DNA of 64,000 nt from Myxococcales bacterium (GTDB lineage Bacteria > Myxococcota_A > Polyangia > Polyangiales > Polyangiaceae), in the NCBI GenBank assembly GCA_016212965.1, contig JACRDA010000071.1, positions 1 through 64,000 of the forward strand, written 5' to 3'. The translations under genes and the position numbers were made by a program. Below the pieces are notes generated by a model that saw only the letters and a list, made by a program, of their open reading frames with translations, was not told where the DNA came from and did not search any database. Shown here piece by piece: positions 51,350 to 59,931 of this stretch; positions within the stretch are counted from its first letter, which is position 1; the number at the start of each line of letters is the position of its first letter.

Positions 51350-52456
51350 ATGACCAAGGCCGACAGCACGACCGCGGAAGGCGGCGACAAACCTGGGCGC
51401 CACGCGGAGCTCGAGAGGGTGCTTCGCAGCGCTGCGGGAGAGCCGCTCGTCGTGCTCATCGGGGGACACCCCGACCCGGACGCGATCGGCTGCGCGCTCG
51501 CACACCAGCGGCTCTGCGAGCACGCGGGCGTGCCCGCGACCATCGCGCACGTGCTGCCCGTGTCGCATCGGCAGAATCGCGCGCTCGTCAAGCTCCTCGG
51601 CATCGGGATGGTCCAGGTGACGCACCCCGCAGACCTCGAGCGTTTCGCCCACCTGTCGCTCGTCGACGCGAGCGCTCCGGACCCGTCCATCCTGCTGCCC
51701 GCGAGCCTGCGGATCCTCACGGTCGTCGATCATCACCGTGGACCCGTCGTCGAGGCGGCCTTCGTGGATGTCCGCCCTACCTTCGGTGCGTCGTCGACCA
51801 TCTACGCGGAGTACCTCGCGGCCGGCTTCGCGCCGCTCGACGGCCACCGGGACGACGCCCGGGTCGCCACGGCGCTCTTCTTCGGCATCCAGACCGACAC
51901 CGACGACTTCGCCCGCGCGACGGCGGCCGACTTCGCCGCTGCCGCCTATCTGAGAGACCGCTCCGACTCGGACGTCTTGAAGCGCGTGGGCCGGCGCACC
52001 GTGGGCGCCACGGCCATGAGCGTCGTGTCGCGCGCCCTCGCGGACCTCATGGTCGTGCGCGACTTCGCCGTCGCGGCCGTCGGGGAGGTCGCGCTTGCCG
52101 ACCGCGACACCATCGGCGCCGCCGCCGACTACCTCCTGCAGCGGGAAGACCTCGACACGGTCATCGCCTTCGGACTCGTCGGCGACAAGATCGACGGCTC
52201 CCTGCGCACCAACAGCCCGAGCGTGGAGCCCCAGACCTTCCTCGGCGCGGCCTTCGGCGTGGACCGCGACGGCCGCGCCTTCGGCGGCGGGCGCGCCGAC
52301 AAGGGCGCCTTCCAGCTGCCCCTCGGCATGCTGTCCGAAGCGGGCGACCGCGCCACGCTCTGGACGCTCGCCCGGCGGGTCGTGCTGCACCGGTTGGCGC
52401 GGGTCGTGCCCGACCTCGCGCACGAGCTCGAGCGCAAGGCACCGCCGGGGAAGTGA
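51350..52456 (+). CDS. DHH-family phosphoesterase (NrnA-like)
   Basis: 368 residues. The DHH motifs are GGHPDPDAIGCALA (about 40-53), LVDASAPD, and VVDHHRGP (about 125-132); the C-terminal DHHA1-type half includes FGLVGDKIDGSLRTNS and FGGGRADKGAFQLP. Such enzymes degrade short oligonucleotides, pAp or cyclic dinucleotides with Mn2+. An N-terminal 25-residue polar tail is extra. It lies upstream of a sigma54-type promoter and the Usp gene, in a stress and ion-homeostasis stretch. Confidence 0.8.
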   Translation: MTKADSTTAEGGDKPGRHAELERVLRSAAGEPLVVLIGGHPDPDAIGCALAHQRLCEHAGVPATIAHVLPVSHRQNRALVKLLGIGMVQVTHPADLERFAHLSLVDASAPDPSILLPASLRILTVVDHHRGPVVEAAFVDVRPTFGASSTIYAEYLAAGFAPLDGHRDDARVATALFFGIQTDTDDFARATAADFAAAAYLRDRSDSDVLKRVGRRTVGATAMSVVSRALADLMVVRDFAVAAVGEVALADRDTIGAAADYLLQREDLDTVIAFGLVGDKIDGSLRTNSPSVEPQTFLGAAFGVDRDGRAFGGGRADKGAFQLPLGMLSEAGDRATLWTLARRVVLHRLARVVPDLAHELERKAPPGK

Positions 52457-52464
52457 CACCCACA

Positions 52465-52487
52465 GCGCGCTGGCACGGCCAGCGCGC
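52465..52487. repeat. Perfect 23-bp palindrome
   Basis: GCGCGCTGGC-ACG-GCCAGCGCGC, two 10-bp arms with a 3-bp centre, between the DHH stop and the sigma54-like promoter. It has no T-run, so it is not a standard terminator. It could be a protein-binding site or an mRNA 3' stabiliser. Confidence 0.6.
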
Positions 52488-52506
52488 AACACCCCGACGC
52501 ACCAGT

Positions 52507-52522
52507 TGGCACGGGCAGTGCA
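52507..52522 (+). promoter_or_regulatory. Sigma54 (-24/-12) promoter for the Usp gene
   Basis: TGGCACG-GGCA-GTGCA, the same spacing and the same single mismatch as the mercury promoter. Predicted start near 52533, 65 bases before ATG 52598, which has AAGGAG upstream. Confidence 0.65.
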
Positions 52523-52597
52523 CGCGGTCGAGCAGGTCCGGAGCTCGCGAGCCGCCTGCACGGCCGCGGGCCTGCTGCAGAAGGAGCAGGTTGCCTC

Positions 52598-53527
52598 ATG
52601 CCCGCACCCACGACGCGCCCCGTGCGCCGAAGGCCGTTCGAGCACGTGCTCGTCGCGACCGACTTCTCCGCCGGCGCAGCGCGGGCCGTGGCGCGCACCA
52701 GGTACCTGCCCCTTGCCGTGGCAGCGCAGATCGCCGTGCTGCACGTGCTGCCGCCCCGGCTGGCCGCGAAGAGCGCGACGGGGATGGAGAGGTCGGTGCG
52801 GCGCGAGCTTGAGCGCGCGGTCGCGACCCTTTCGAGCTCGATGGCCGCCGAAGGCCGAGCCGACATCGACGTAGCCGAGCAGGTCGCCACGGGGCCGGCC
52901 TACGTGCAAATCATTCGCCAGGCGCGCACGCTCGGGGCCGATCTCGTGGTGGTCGGACGCCACGGGGAGCGCCCCGTGAAGGATCTGTTCCTCGGCTCCA
53001 CGGCCGAGCGAGTGGCCCGCGCGGGTGACACGCCGGTGCTGGTCGTGGGTCGCAAGGCGGCTCGACCCTATCGGTGCCTGCTCGTGGCGCTCGATCTCGG
53101 GGATACGTCTCGCGCCGTCGTCGAGGTCGCCCTGCGCGCGCTCGGACCGGACGTGAAGGCCGGCAGGCTCGTCCACGCGTACCACGTGCCCTTCGAGCGC
53201 TTCTTCTGGGCGAGCGCGCCCGAGGAGGAGGTGAACGCGGTCCGCCGGAAGTACCGGCAAGCCGCCGCCGCGCGCCTCGAGCGGCTCCGGACGGCGCTCG
53301 GCGACGAGGTCGTGCCATGGCAGACGTCGATCCTCCGCGGTGATCCACGCGCGGTCGTCCTCGGCGAGGCAAGGCGACGCCGCGCGGACCTGCTCGCGGT
53401 CGGGACCCACGGCCGCTCGGGCCTGGCACACGCGCTGCTCGGCAGCGTCGCCGAGCGGCTCCTCGAGACAGCGACCTGTGACGTGCTCGTGGCGCGGACC
53501 GGTCGGGTCTCGTTCGAGCTTCCGTAG
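52598..53527 (+). CDS. Tandem universal stress protein (two UspA domains)
   Basis: 309 residues. Domain 1 (about 10-145) starts HVLVATDFSAGAARA and has GRHGERPVKDLFLGSTAERV; domain 2 (about 155-300) starts CLLVALDLGDTSRA and has GTHGRSGLAHALLGSVAERL. Both carry the G-x2-G-x9-G-S ATP-binding pattern. It is cytosolic and probably expressed under stress through a sigma54 promoter. The P-type ATPase follows 51 bp later and may be co-transcribed. Confidence 0.85.
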   Translation: MPAPTTRPVRRRPFEHVLVATDFSAGAARAVARTRYLPLAVAAQIAVLHVLPPRLAAKSATGMERSVRRELERAVATLSSSMAAEGRADIDVAEQVATGPAYVQIIRQARTLGADLVVVGRHGERPVKDLFLGSTAERVARAGDTPVLVVGRKAARPYRCLLVALDLGDTSRAVVEVALRALGPDVKAGRLVHAYHVPFERFFWASAPEEEVNAVRRKYRQAAAARLERLRTALGDEVVPWQTSILRGDPRAVVLGEARRRRADLLAVGTHGRSGLAHALLGSVAERLLETATCDVLVARTGRVSFELP

Positions 53528-53578
53528 CCGCTGCGAAGGGGTGCCGCGCCTCGGGGCGGCCATGATCGGGAGAGGACC

Positions 53579-56332
53579 GTGCCGGAGCCGAGTCTCGACG
53601 ACCTCAAGAGCCGCCTCGCGTCCGACGGCGCGCACACCCTCGGCGCCGAGCAGACCTGTGCCGCCTTGGACTCGAGTGCGAGGGGGCTCGGCGCCGTAGA
53701 GGCCGCCGCGCGGCTCGCGCGCTTCGGTCGCAACGAGCTTCCCCGCGCCTTGCCCGTGGGCGTGCTGCGCGTGTTCCTCCGCCAGTTCCTGGCGCCGCTC
53801 GTCTACATCCTGCTGGCCGCCGCTGCGTTCTCTGCGGTCATGCGCCAGTGGTCCGATGCAGGCTTCATCCTTGGAGTTCTCGTGGTCAACGCGCTCATCG
53901 GGTCCGTCCAGGAGTACGGCGCCGAGCGAAGCGCCGAGGCGCTGCGCGCCCTCGCGGTCCTGAAGGCCTACGTGATCCGCGACGGCGAGGACCACGAGGT
54001 GCAGGGTGAGGAGCTCGTGCCCGGCGACATCGTGCTCCTCGAGGCAGGCAGCAAGGTGCCCGCCGACGTGCGGCTCCTGTCCACGGCCGGCCTGGAGATC
54101 GACGAGTCCCTGCTCACGGGCGAATCCAACGCCGCCACCAAGGCCTCGGCGCCGATCCTGAGCTCGGACACGCCTGTCGCCGACCGGGTGAACCAGGCCT
54201 TCGCAGGTACGCTCGTTACGCGCGGACGCGCGCACGGCGTGGTCGTCGCCACCGGTCCCAGAACGGAGCTCGGACGGATCGCGAGCTCCCTCGCGAGCGC
54301 GGACACCGCGAAGCCGCCGTTGCTCGTGCGGATGGACCGCTTCACGAAGCGGATCGCGCTCGGTGTCGGCGCGACCGCGGTGGCGCTCGGTGCGGTGTCC
54401 GTGGCGCGGGGTGGTGCCGTTGGCGAGGTCTTCACGCTGGCCATCGCCCTCGCAGTATCGGCCATTCCCGAAGGCCTCCCCGTCGCCATCACCGTCGCGC
54501 TCGCCATCGGCGCCCGGCGGATGGGGCACAGGAAGGTGATCGCCCGCCGGATGATCGCCGTCGAGGCGCTCGGCTCCTGCACCTTCATCGCGTCGGACAA
54601 GACCGGCACGCTCACGCTGAACGAGCAGTCGGTGCGCCGGCTCCTGCTCCCCGGCGAGGAGCCGTGCGACGTCACGGGCCAGGGCGTCGCTCCGGAGGGC
54701 GACGTGACGGCCCCTCCCGAGGCACGGCCTCTCGTGCGCCGCCTCGGCGAGGCGGCCGCGCTCTGCAACGACGGCTTCCTCGGTCTCCGCGACGAGGTCT
54801 GGGTGCACCATGGCGACGCGGTGGATGTCGCCTTACTGGCCATGGCGGCGAGGGCCGGCGTGCACGTGGCGACGCTCGAGGCCTCGTGCCCCCGCGTGGC
54901 CGCGATCCCGTTCGACCCCGAGCACCGCTTCGCCGCGACGCTGCACCGCAAGGCCGACACGCTCCACGCCGTGGCGAAGGGTGCAGGAGAACGCATCCTC
55001 GCGATGTGCTCGCGGATGGCCACGCGGGGGGGCGACGTGGCGCTCGACGCGGCGGCCCTCGAGGCGCAGGCGGACGCGCTCGCGTTGGGCGGATTCCGCG
55101 TGCTGGCACTGGCCGCCGGCCCGATCGAGCTCGACCCGGCGGCTGCCGACTTCGGTCACGAGCACCTCGTCGGGCTCGTCTTCCTCGGCTTCGTCGGGAT
55201 GATGGACCCGCTGCGCCCGGAGGCCCGCGCCTCGGTCGCCGCGTGTCGCCGCGCCGGCATCGAGGTGGCCATGGTCACGGGCGACCATCCGGCCACGGCC
55301 CTCGCCATCGCGCGTGAGCTCGGTCTCGCCGAGCGGCCCGCCGAGGTCGTGACCGGCTCCTCGCTCGCCAAGATCACCGCTCGCGGGGTCGAGGCCGTCG
55401 ACGAGCTGGTCCGTACGTCGCGGGTCTTCGCACGCGTCGAGCCGAGGCAGAAGCTCGAGATCGTCCAGTCGCTCATCCGGCTCGGGCACTTCGTCGCCGT
55501 GACCGGCGACGGTGCCAACGACGCCCCGGCCATGCGCGCCGCGCACATCGGCGTGGCGATGGGCAAGCGGGGCACGGACGTCGCCCGCGAGAGCGCCGAG
55601 CTCATCCTCACGGACGACAACTTCGCGTCGATCGTGGCCGGGGTCGAAGAGGGCCGCGTCGCCTACGCGAACGTGCGCAAGGTCATCTTCCTGCTCGTCT
55701 CGACCGGCGCCGCCGAGGTGCTGCTGTTCGTGCTGACGACGGCTACGGGATTGCCCGCACCGCTCTGGCCGGTGCAACTGCTCTGGCTCAACCTCGTGAC
55801 GAACGGAATCCAGGACGTGGCGCTCGCCTTCGAGCCGGCCGAAGGCGGCGAGCTCGGGCGCCCTCCCCGCCCCCCGCGCGAGCCCGTCTTCGACAGGCTC
55901 ATGCTGGAGCGCACCCTCGTGTCTGCGCTCTTCATGGCGCTCGTCGCCTTCTTTGCCTACCGATGGATGCTCGCAGAGGGGTGGCACCTCGCGACAGCGC
56001 AGAACGGCGTCCTGCTCTTGCTCGTGCTGTTCGAGAACGTCCAGGCCGGCAACAGCCGCTCGGAGACCGCGTCGCTCGTCGGCCTCAGTCCGTTGCGAAA
56101 CCGCCTGCTGCTCGTCGGCACCGTGGTGGCCCAGCTCGTGCACATCGGAGCCCTGTACGCACCTGGCCTGCGCGACATCCTCCACCTCGAGCCCGTCCCG
56201 CTCGTGCAGTGGCTAGCGACCCTGGGCCTCGCCCTCGGGCTCCTCGTCGTCGCCGAGCTGCACAAGGTGCTCATCCGGCGGCGGACCGGCACCCCATGGA
56301 AGAAGCGCGAAGCCCCGAGACCCGAGGGCTGA
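53579..56332 (+). CDS. P2-type cation-transporting P-type ATPase
   Basis: 917 residues from GTG 53579. Cation_ATPase_N, then transmembrane helices; actuator LTGESNA; TM4 IPEGLP; phosphorylation site SDKTGTLT (about 341); hinge GDGANDAPAM; C-terminal helices with NLVTNGIQDVALAFEP. It is nearest to Ca2+/Mn2+-type P2 pumps, but TM6 reads TNGIQD where SERCA-type pumps have TDGLPA, so the ion is uncertain. It sits after the Usp gene and is convergent with a Ca2+/cation exchanger, in a cation-homeostasis stretch. Confidence 0.87.
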   Translation: MPEPSLDDLKSRLASDGAHTLGAEQTCAALDSSARGLGAVEAAARLARFGRNELPRALPVGVLRVFLRQFLAPLVYILLAAAAFSAVMRQWSDAGFILGVLVVNALIGSVQEYGAERSAEALRALAVLKAYVIRDGEDHEVQGEELVPGDIVLLEAGSKVPADVRLLSTAGLEIDESLLTGESNAATKASAPILSSDTPVADRVNQAFAGTLVTRGRAHGVVVATGPRTELGRIASSLASADTAKPPLLVRMDRFTKRIALGVGATAVALGAVSVARGGAVGEVFTLAIALAVSAIPEGLPVAITVALAIGARRMGHRKVIARRMIAVEALGSCTFIASDKTGTLTLNEQSVRRLLLPGEEPCDVTGQGVAPEGDVTAPPEARPLVRRLGEAAALCNDGFLGLRDEVWVHHGDAVDVALLAMAARAGVHVATLEASCPRVAAIPFDPEHRFAATLHRKADTLHAVAKGAGERILAMCSRMATRGGDVALDAAALEAQADALALGGFRVLALAAGPIELDPAAADFGHEHLVGLVFLGFVGMMDPLRPEARASVAACRRAGIEVAMVTGDHPATALAIARELGLAERPAEVVTGSSLAKITARGVEAVDELVRTSRVFARVEPRQKLEIVQSLIRLGHFVAVTGDGANDAPAMRAAHIGVAMGKRGTDVARESAELILTDDNFASIVAGVEEGRVAYANVRKVIFLLVSTGAAEVLLFVLTTATGLPAPLWPVQLLWLNLVTNGIQDVALAFEPAEGGELGRPPRPPREPVFDRLMLERTLVSALFMALVAFFAYRWMLAEGWHLATAQNGVLLLLVLFENVQAGNSRSETASLVGLSPLRNRLLLVGTVVAQLVHIGALYAPGLRDILHLEPVPLVQWLATLGLALGLLVVAELHKVLIRRRTGTPWKKREAPRPEG

Positions 56333-56367
56333 AGCCCCCGGGCCGCCGTGCTCGCCAAGGCCGCGCC

Positions 56368-57341
56368 TCACCCTCGCGCCACCGTGATGACCGTGAACGC
56401 GACGAAAAGGAGCAACGCCACCGCCCCCTCGACGCGTGAGATGGTCCTCCGGGTCCGGATGAACACGACGGCGACGCACGTCATGACACCGAGCGCCACG
56501 AGGTCCACGGCGACCGCCCCGAGCGGCGCGCCGACCGAGCCGGCCATGCCGGCCGCGCCGAGGCAGAGGAACGTGTTGAAGATGTTGGAGCCGACCACGT
56601 TGCCGACGGCGAGGTCCGAGTGCCCGCGCCGCGCCGCGATGACGCTCGTGACGAGCTCCGGCAGCGAGGTCCCGACGGCGACGATGGTGAGGCCGACGAG
56701 TCGCTCGCTCATGCCGAGCGCCTGGGCGACCGACACCGCGCCGTCGACGAAGAGTGTCCCGCCGACCAAAAGGACGGTGAGCCCCACGAGAGCGGTGACG
56801 GCGGCGCACAACCTACCGCCGGGCTTCGGGGCGCCCGCGAGGTCGGCCGCCTCTCCGGCCATTCCCACGTCCGCCCGAGCCACGGCGACCGCCGAGGCAC
56901 TGCGCGCGGCGCGCACCATCCACACCGTGTAGGCGGCCGCGACGAACAGGAGTCCGCCCGCTTCCCAGCGGCTCACCGAGCCGTCGAGCAAGAGCAGCGG
57001 CAAGATCGCCGTGCTCGCGACGAGCACCGGAAGCTCGCGCCGCCGCAGCGTCCCGTCCACGCCCGCCGGCCGGACGAGGGCCGCGACGCCGAGGATCAGG
57101 CCCACGTTGGCGATGTTGGAGCCGACGACGTTGCCGAAGGCCACGTCGCCGTGGCCCGCGCTCGCGGCCCGCACCCCGACGAGGATTCGGGCGCGGAGGT
57201 TCCATACGCGACCACGGTGAGGCCCACGAGGAGTTGGGGGACGCGCAGCGTCAGGGCCAGCGCGGAAGCGCCGCCGACGAACCACTCCGCGCCGAAGTAG
57301 AGGAGCAGCCCGCCCCCGATGAGCTGCAGCCACTCACTCAA
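56368..57341 (-). pseudogene. Ca2+/Na+ exchanger (CaCA family), frameshifted near 57188
   Basis: A TTG start at 57341 (SD GAGGAG 6-7 bases upstream) begins LSEWLQLIGGGLLLYFGAEW and runs to VAYGTSAPE near 57188. There the expected continuation (LVGVRAASAGHGDVAFGNVVGSN) moves to the -1 frame and goes on to 56368. The second repeat VAVGTSLPELVTSVIAA...NVVGSNIFN is intact. Total span fits a family length of about 325 residues minus one base. There is no homopolymer at the break, so a true indel is more likely than slippage. If it is a sequencing error, the gene is a normal inner-membrane cation/Ca2+ antiporter. Confidence 0.75.
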
Positions 57342-57399
57342 GGGCCGCTCCTCGTCTCGCCATGGGCTCGTCTGGTGCCCCGCCGGGCGCTCGGTGCGC

Positions 57400-58821
57400 T
57401 CACAGCTCCGTCGAGCTCTCGGCTTCGTCGGCCGTCCGCGCCGCGCCCGCCGCGACCGCCGGCGCGAGGAGCAGCCGCCCGAGGCCGAGACCGAGCACGG
57501 CCGCCGCGCCGCTCGCCGCGAGCACGCCGAGCTTCGCGGCGGCGAGCAGGTTCGCGTCCGCGAACGCAAGCTGCGCGATGAAGAGGGCCATCGTGAACCC
57601 GACGCCGGCCACGACGCCGAGCACGATCAGGTGCCGCGAGCTCATGCCCACCGGCAGGGTTGCGATGCGCAGGCGCAGCGTGACCGCGCTCACCAGCAAG
57701 ATCCCGAGCGGCTTGCCGACGACGAGCCCGAGCGCGACCGCCCCCATGACCGTCCACGACGCCGGGTCGAGCGACCCACCCGACACGGAGACGCCCGCGT
57801 TGGCGAGCGCGAACACCGGCATGATGCCGAACGCGACCCAGGGATGGAGCGTCTCGATCAGGCTCTCGGCGGGCGACATGGCCTCGCGGCGCGCGACGTC
57901 GACCACGCGCAGGGTCGCGGCCAGCTCGTGCGACGAGAGCGCGCTCGGATCGACCCGGTCGAGATGCTCGAGCTCCTTGCGGGTCCCGGCGACGAAGCCC
58001 TCGGGGCCGAGCCACGCGCGGACCGGCGTCACGAGCCCGACGATGACGCCGGCGATGGTGGGATGGATGCCCGCGGCGTAGATACCCGCCCACGCGACGA
58101 CCGCGGGTACGACGTACGCGAGCTTCGTGCGCACGCCGAGCCGCTGCATCGCGAACACACCGGCGAGCCCGCCCACCGCGACCAAGAGCCCCACGGGCGC
58201 GATGCCCGAGGAGTAGAACAGCGCGATGACCACGATGGCCCCGAGGTCGTCGATCACGGCGAGCGCGAGCAGGAGCACGCGCAGCGCCGGCGGCACGCGC
58301 TTGCCGAGCAACGTCAGGATGCCGACCGCGAAGGCGATGTCGGTCGCCATCGGGACACCCCAGCCCGAGCGGGTCGCGGGGGCGCCGGCGACGGCCAGGT
58401 AGAGCGCCGCCGGGGCGATCATGCCGCCGACGGCGGCGGCCGCCGGCAGCGCGGCGCGGCGCCAGCCGGAGAGCTCGCCGTGGTGAACCTCCCGGCGGAT
58501 CTCGAGCCCGACGACGAAGAAGAAGATCACCATGAGGCCGTCGTTGACGAACCACTCGAGCGTGCGCTCGAAGCTGAACGCGCCGATGCGGATCGCGAGC
58601 GGCGTGTGCCACAGGGCGACGTAGCTCTCGCGCCAGGGCGAGTTCGCCCAGACGAGCGCCACGGCCGCCGAGACGAGCAGCAGGATGCCGCTCGCGGCCT
58701 CGATGCGCAGGAAGCGCTCGAGTGGACGACCCGCGAGCCGCGCGAAGCGCAACAGAGGCCCCCACGCCTCGGGTGGCGACGCAGGCTCGGGCTTGGGCTC
58801 GGATGGGGTGCTGATCGACAT
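57400..58821 (-). CDS. nhaA: Na+/H+ antiporter NhaA
   Basis: About 473 residues from ATG 58821; the open frame upstream lacks homology-like sequence. Eleven to twelve helices include FFFVVGLEIRREVHHGEL, ATDIAFAVGILTLLG (the Asp of the ion path), LALAVIDDLGAIVVIA (the paired catalytic Asp residues) and ALANAGV. It exchanges Na+ for protons at the inner membrane. A C-terminal Ala-rich tail is extra. It is divergent from the fluoride-responsive crcB unit and next to the damaged exchanger gene. Confidence 0.9.
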   Translation of the reverse strand: MSISTPSEPKPEPASPPEAWGPLLRFARLAGRPLERFLRIEAASGILLLVSAAVALVWANSPWRESYVALWHTPLAIRIGAFSFERTLEWFVNDGLMVIFFFVVGLEIRREVHHGELSGWRRAALPAAAAVGGMIAPAALYLAVAGAPATRSGWGVPMATDIAFAVGILTLLGKRVPPALRVLLLALAVIDDLGAIVVIALFYSSGIAPVGLLVAVGGLAGVFAMQRLGVRTKLAYVVPAVVAWAGIYAAGIHPTIAGVIVGLVTPVRAWLGPEGFVAGTRKELEHLDRVDPSALSSHELAATLRVVDVARREAMSPAESLIETLHPWVAFGIMPVFALANAGVSVSGGSLDPASWTVMGAVALGLVVGKPLGILLVSAVTLRLRIATLPVGMSSRHLIVLGVVAGVGFTMALFIAQLAFADANLLAAAKLGVLAASGAAAVLGLGLGRLLLAPAVAAGAARTADEAESSTEL

Positions 58822-59126
58822 GCTCTCCCAGCCGGCTCGCGCGCCGGCCGGGATGGCGGCCCGACCATCCGCTGTCCTGCAGCGCCGAGCGCCGCACCCT
58901 TGGTACGAAGAAGCGCGCTCAAGATCGCACAAGTCGCTTTCCCGGTCGAGCGAAGGCGCCCGTCGCCCTTGACAGCACGAGCGCTCCCGGCCCACAACCA
59001 CGGCCGATGGCGGTGGAGTCCGCCGAGAACCGCCGTCCCCGCTGGGCGGCCAATGACTCCTACGGGCTGCCGTAGGAGCGCGCTCCGAGCGGCCACGGCA
59101 CCCGCGTCGAAAGGCACGGTGACGCC
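58822..59126. other. Intergenic region between nhaA and crcB
   Basis: 305 bp holding a plus-strand -35-like TTGACA at 58969-58974 with a weak -10 near 58993, a fluoride riboswitch from about 59001, and its expression-platform hairpin. No nhaA promoter was clear on the other strand. Confidence 0.6.
58999..59078 (+). promoter_or_regulatory. Fluoride (crcB-motif) riboswitch and expression platform
   Basis: The sequence from about 59001 reads GGCCGATGGCGGTGGAGTCC, then a CCGCC closing the first stem, AACCGCC...GGGCGG as the second stem, and AATGACTCCTAC at the 3' end. The GGAGTC loop (59015-59020 region) is an exact complement of the GACTCC at 59055-59060, giving the pseudoknot typical of fluoride aptamers. 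A hairpin CTCCTACG-N6-CGTAGGAG (59057-59078) reuses the same strand and so would compete with the aptamer. It precedes crcB by about 50 bases. Confidence 0.82.
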
Positions 59127-59510
59127 ATGGAACGGTTTCTCTGGATCTGCCTCGCGGGAGCGCTCGGGACGGGCACGCGCTACCTCGTCGGCGTGTGGGC
59201 CGGCGAGCGGTTCGGGACCTCGTTCCCGTACGGCACGCTGCTGGTGAACGTCGCCGGCTGCTTTCTCATCGCGCTCGTGACGCAGATGGCCGTCGAGATC
59301 GCGAGCTTCCCGCCGAACCTGCGCTTTGCCATCACGACCGGCTTCCTAGGCGGCCTCACCACGTACTCGAGCTTCGCCTTCGAGACCGTGAAGCTCGCCG
59401 AGGACGGCGCCCGCGGCGCGGCGCTCGTGAACTTCGGGGTCACGACGGTCGCGTGCTTCGCGGCGGTCCTGCTCGGACTCGCCTCGGCGCATCTCATCAC
59501 CCGCACCTGA
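59127..59510 (+). CDS. crcB: Fluoride channel/exporter CrcB (Fluc)
   Basis: 127 residues with four transmembrane helices. GALGTGTRYLVGVW, the conserved Asn in LLVNVAGCFLIAL, and GFLGGLTTYSSFAFE are the Fluc signature. It would let fluoride out of the cell as a dual-topology dimer. A fluoride riboswitch lies directly upstream. Its stop is followed by the DUF190 gene (TGATG overlap with one possible start), a frequent partner of crcB. Confidence 0.92.
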   Translation: MERFLWICLAGALGTGTRYLVGVWAGERFGTSFPYGTLLVNVAGCFLIALVTQMAVEIASFPPNLRFAITTGFLGGLTTYSSFAFETVKLAEDGARGAALVNFGVTTVACFAAVLLGLASAHLITRT

Positions 59511-59521
59511 TGGAGGACGAC

Positions 59522-59887
59522 ATGCGCGTGCTCGACGGCGAACAGACTCTGGTCCGCATCTTCATCGGCGAGGGCGACCGGTGGCACCACCAATCGCTCC
59601 ACCGCGCCCTGCTCGAGCGCCTGCGCGCCGAGGGCTTCGCGGGCGCCACGGTGATGCGCGGCATCGCCGGCTTCGGGGCGAACAGCGTCATCCACACGAC
59701 GAGCCTCGTCGACCTGTCGGCCGATCTTCCCGTGCTCATCGAGGTGGTGGACGACGCGGAGCACGTCCAGAAGCTCCTGCCGATCCTCGACCAGATGATC
59801 ACGGGCGGTGCGCTCGTCACGATGGAGAAGGTCCGCGTGCTGCGCTACGCGAGCCGCCCGGCCGCGGGCGCTGCTCCGGGCGCGTGA
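59522..59887 (+). CDS. DUF190 protein, partner of CrcB
   Basis: About 121 residues; ATG 59522 is chosen because GGAGG lies 5 bases before it, while an ATG at 59510 overlaps the crcB stop without an SD. A ferredoxin-like/PII-like fold is expected: TLVRIFIGEGDRWHHQSLH, LRAEGFAGATVMRGIAGFG and the loop LPVLIEVVDDAEHV. DUF190 proteins often sit beside crcB and are thought to bind nucleotides or modulate transport; the role is not settled. Confidence 0.85.
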   Translation: MRVLDGEQTLVRIFIGEGDRWHHQSLHRALLERLRAEGFAGATVMRGIAGFGANSVIHTTSLVDLSADLPVLIEVVDDAEHVQKLLPILDQMITGGALVTMEKVRVLRYASRPAAGAAPGA

Positions 59888-59931
59888 CCGCCGGAGGCCC
59901 GATCGCAGCACCGGCCGGGCCGCTCGGGCGC

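Noticed and set aside
52441-52500. Palindrome at 52465 as a Rho-independent terminator of the DHH gene
   Set aside because: There is no T-run after the stem, and the sequence continues into a promoter, so it is listed only as a palindrome.
51137-54811. 1224-codon minus-strand open frame opposite the DHH, Usp and ATPase genes
   Set aside because: It is the antisense mirror of three confident genes, with low-complexity composition and no recognisable motif.
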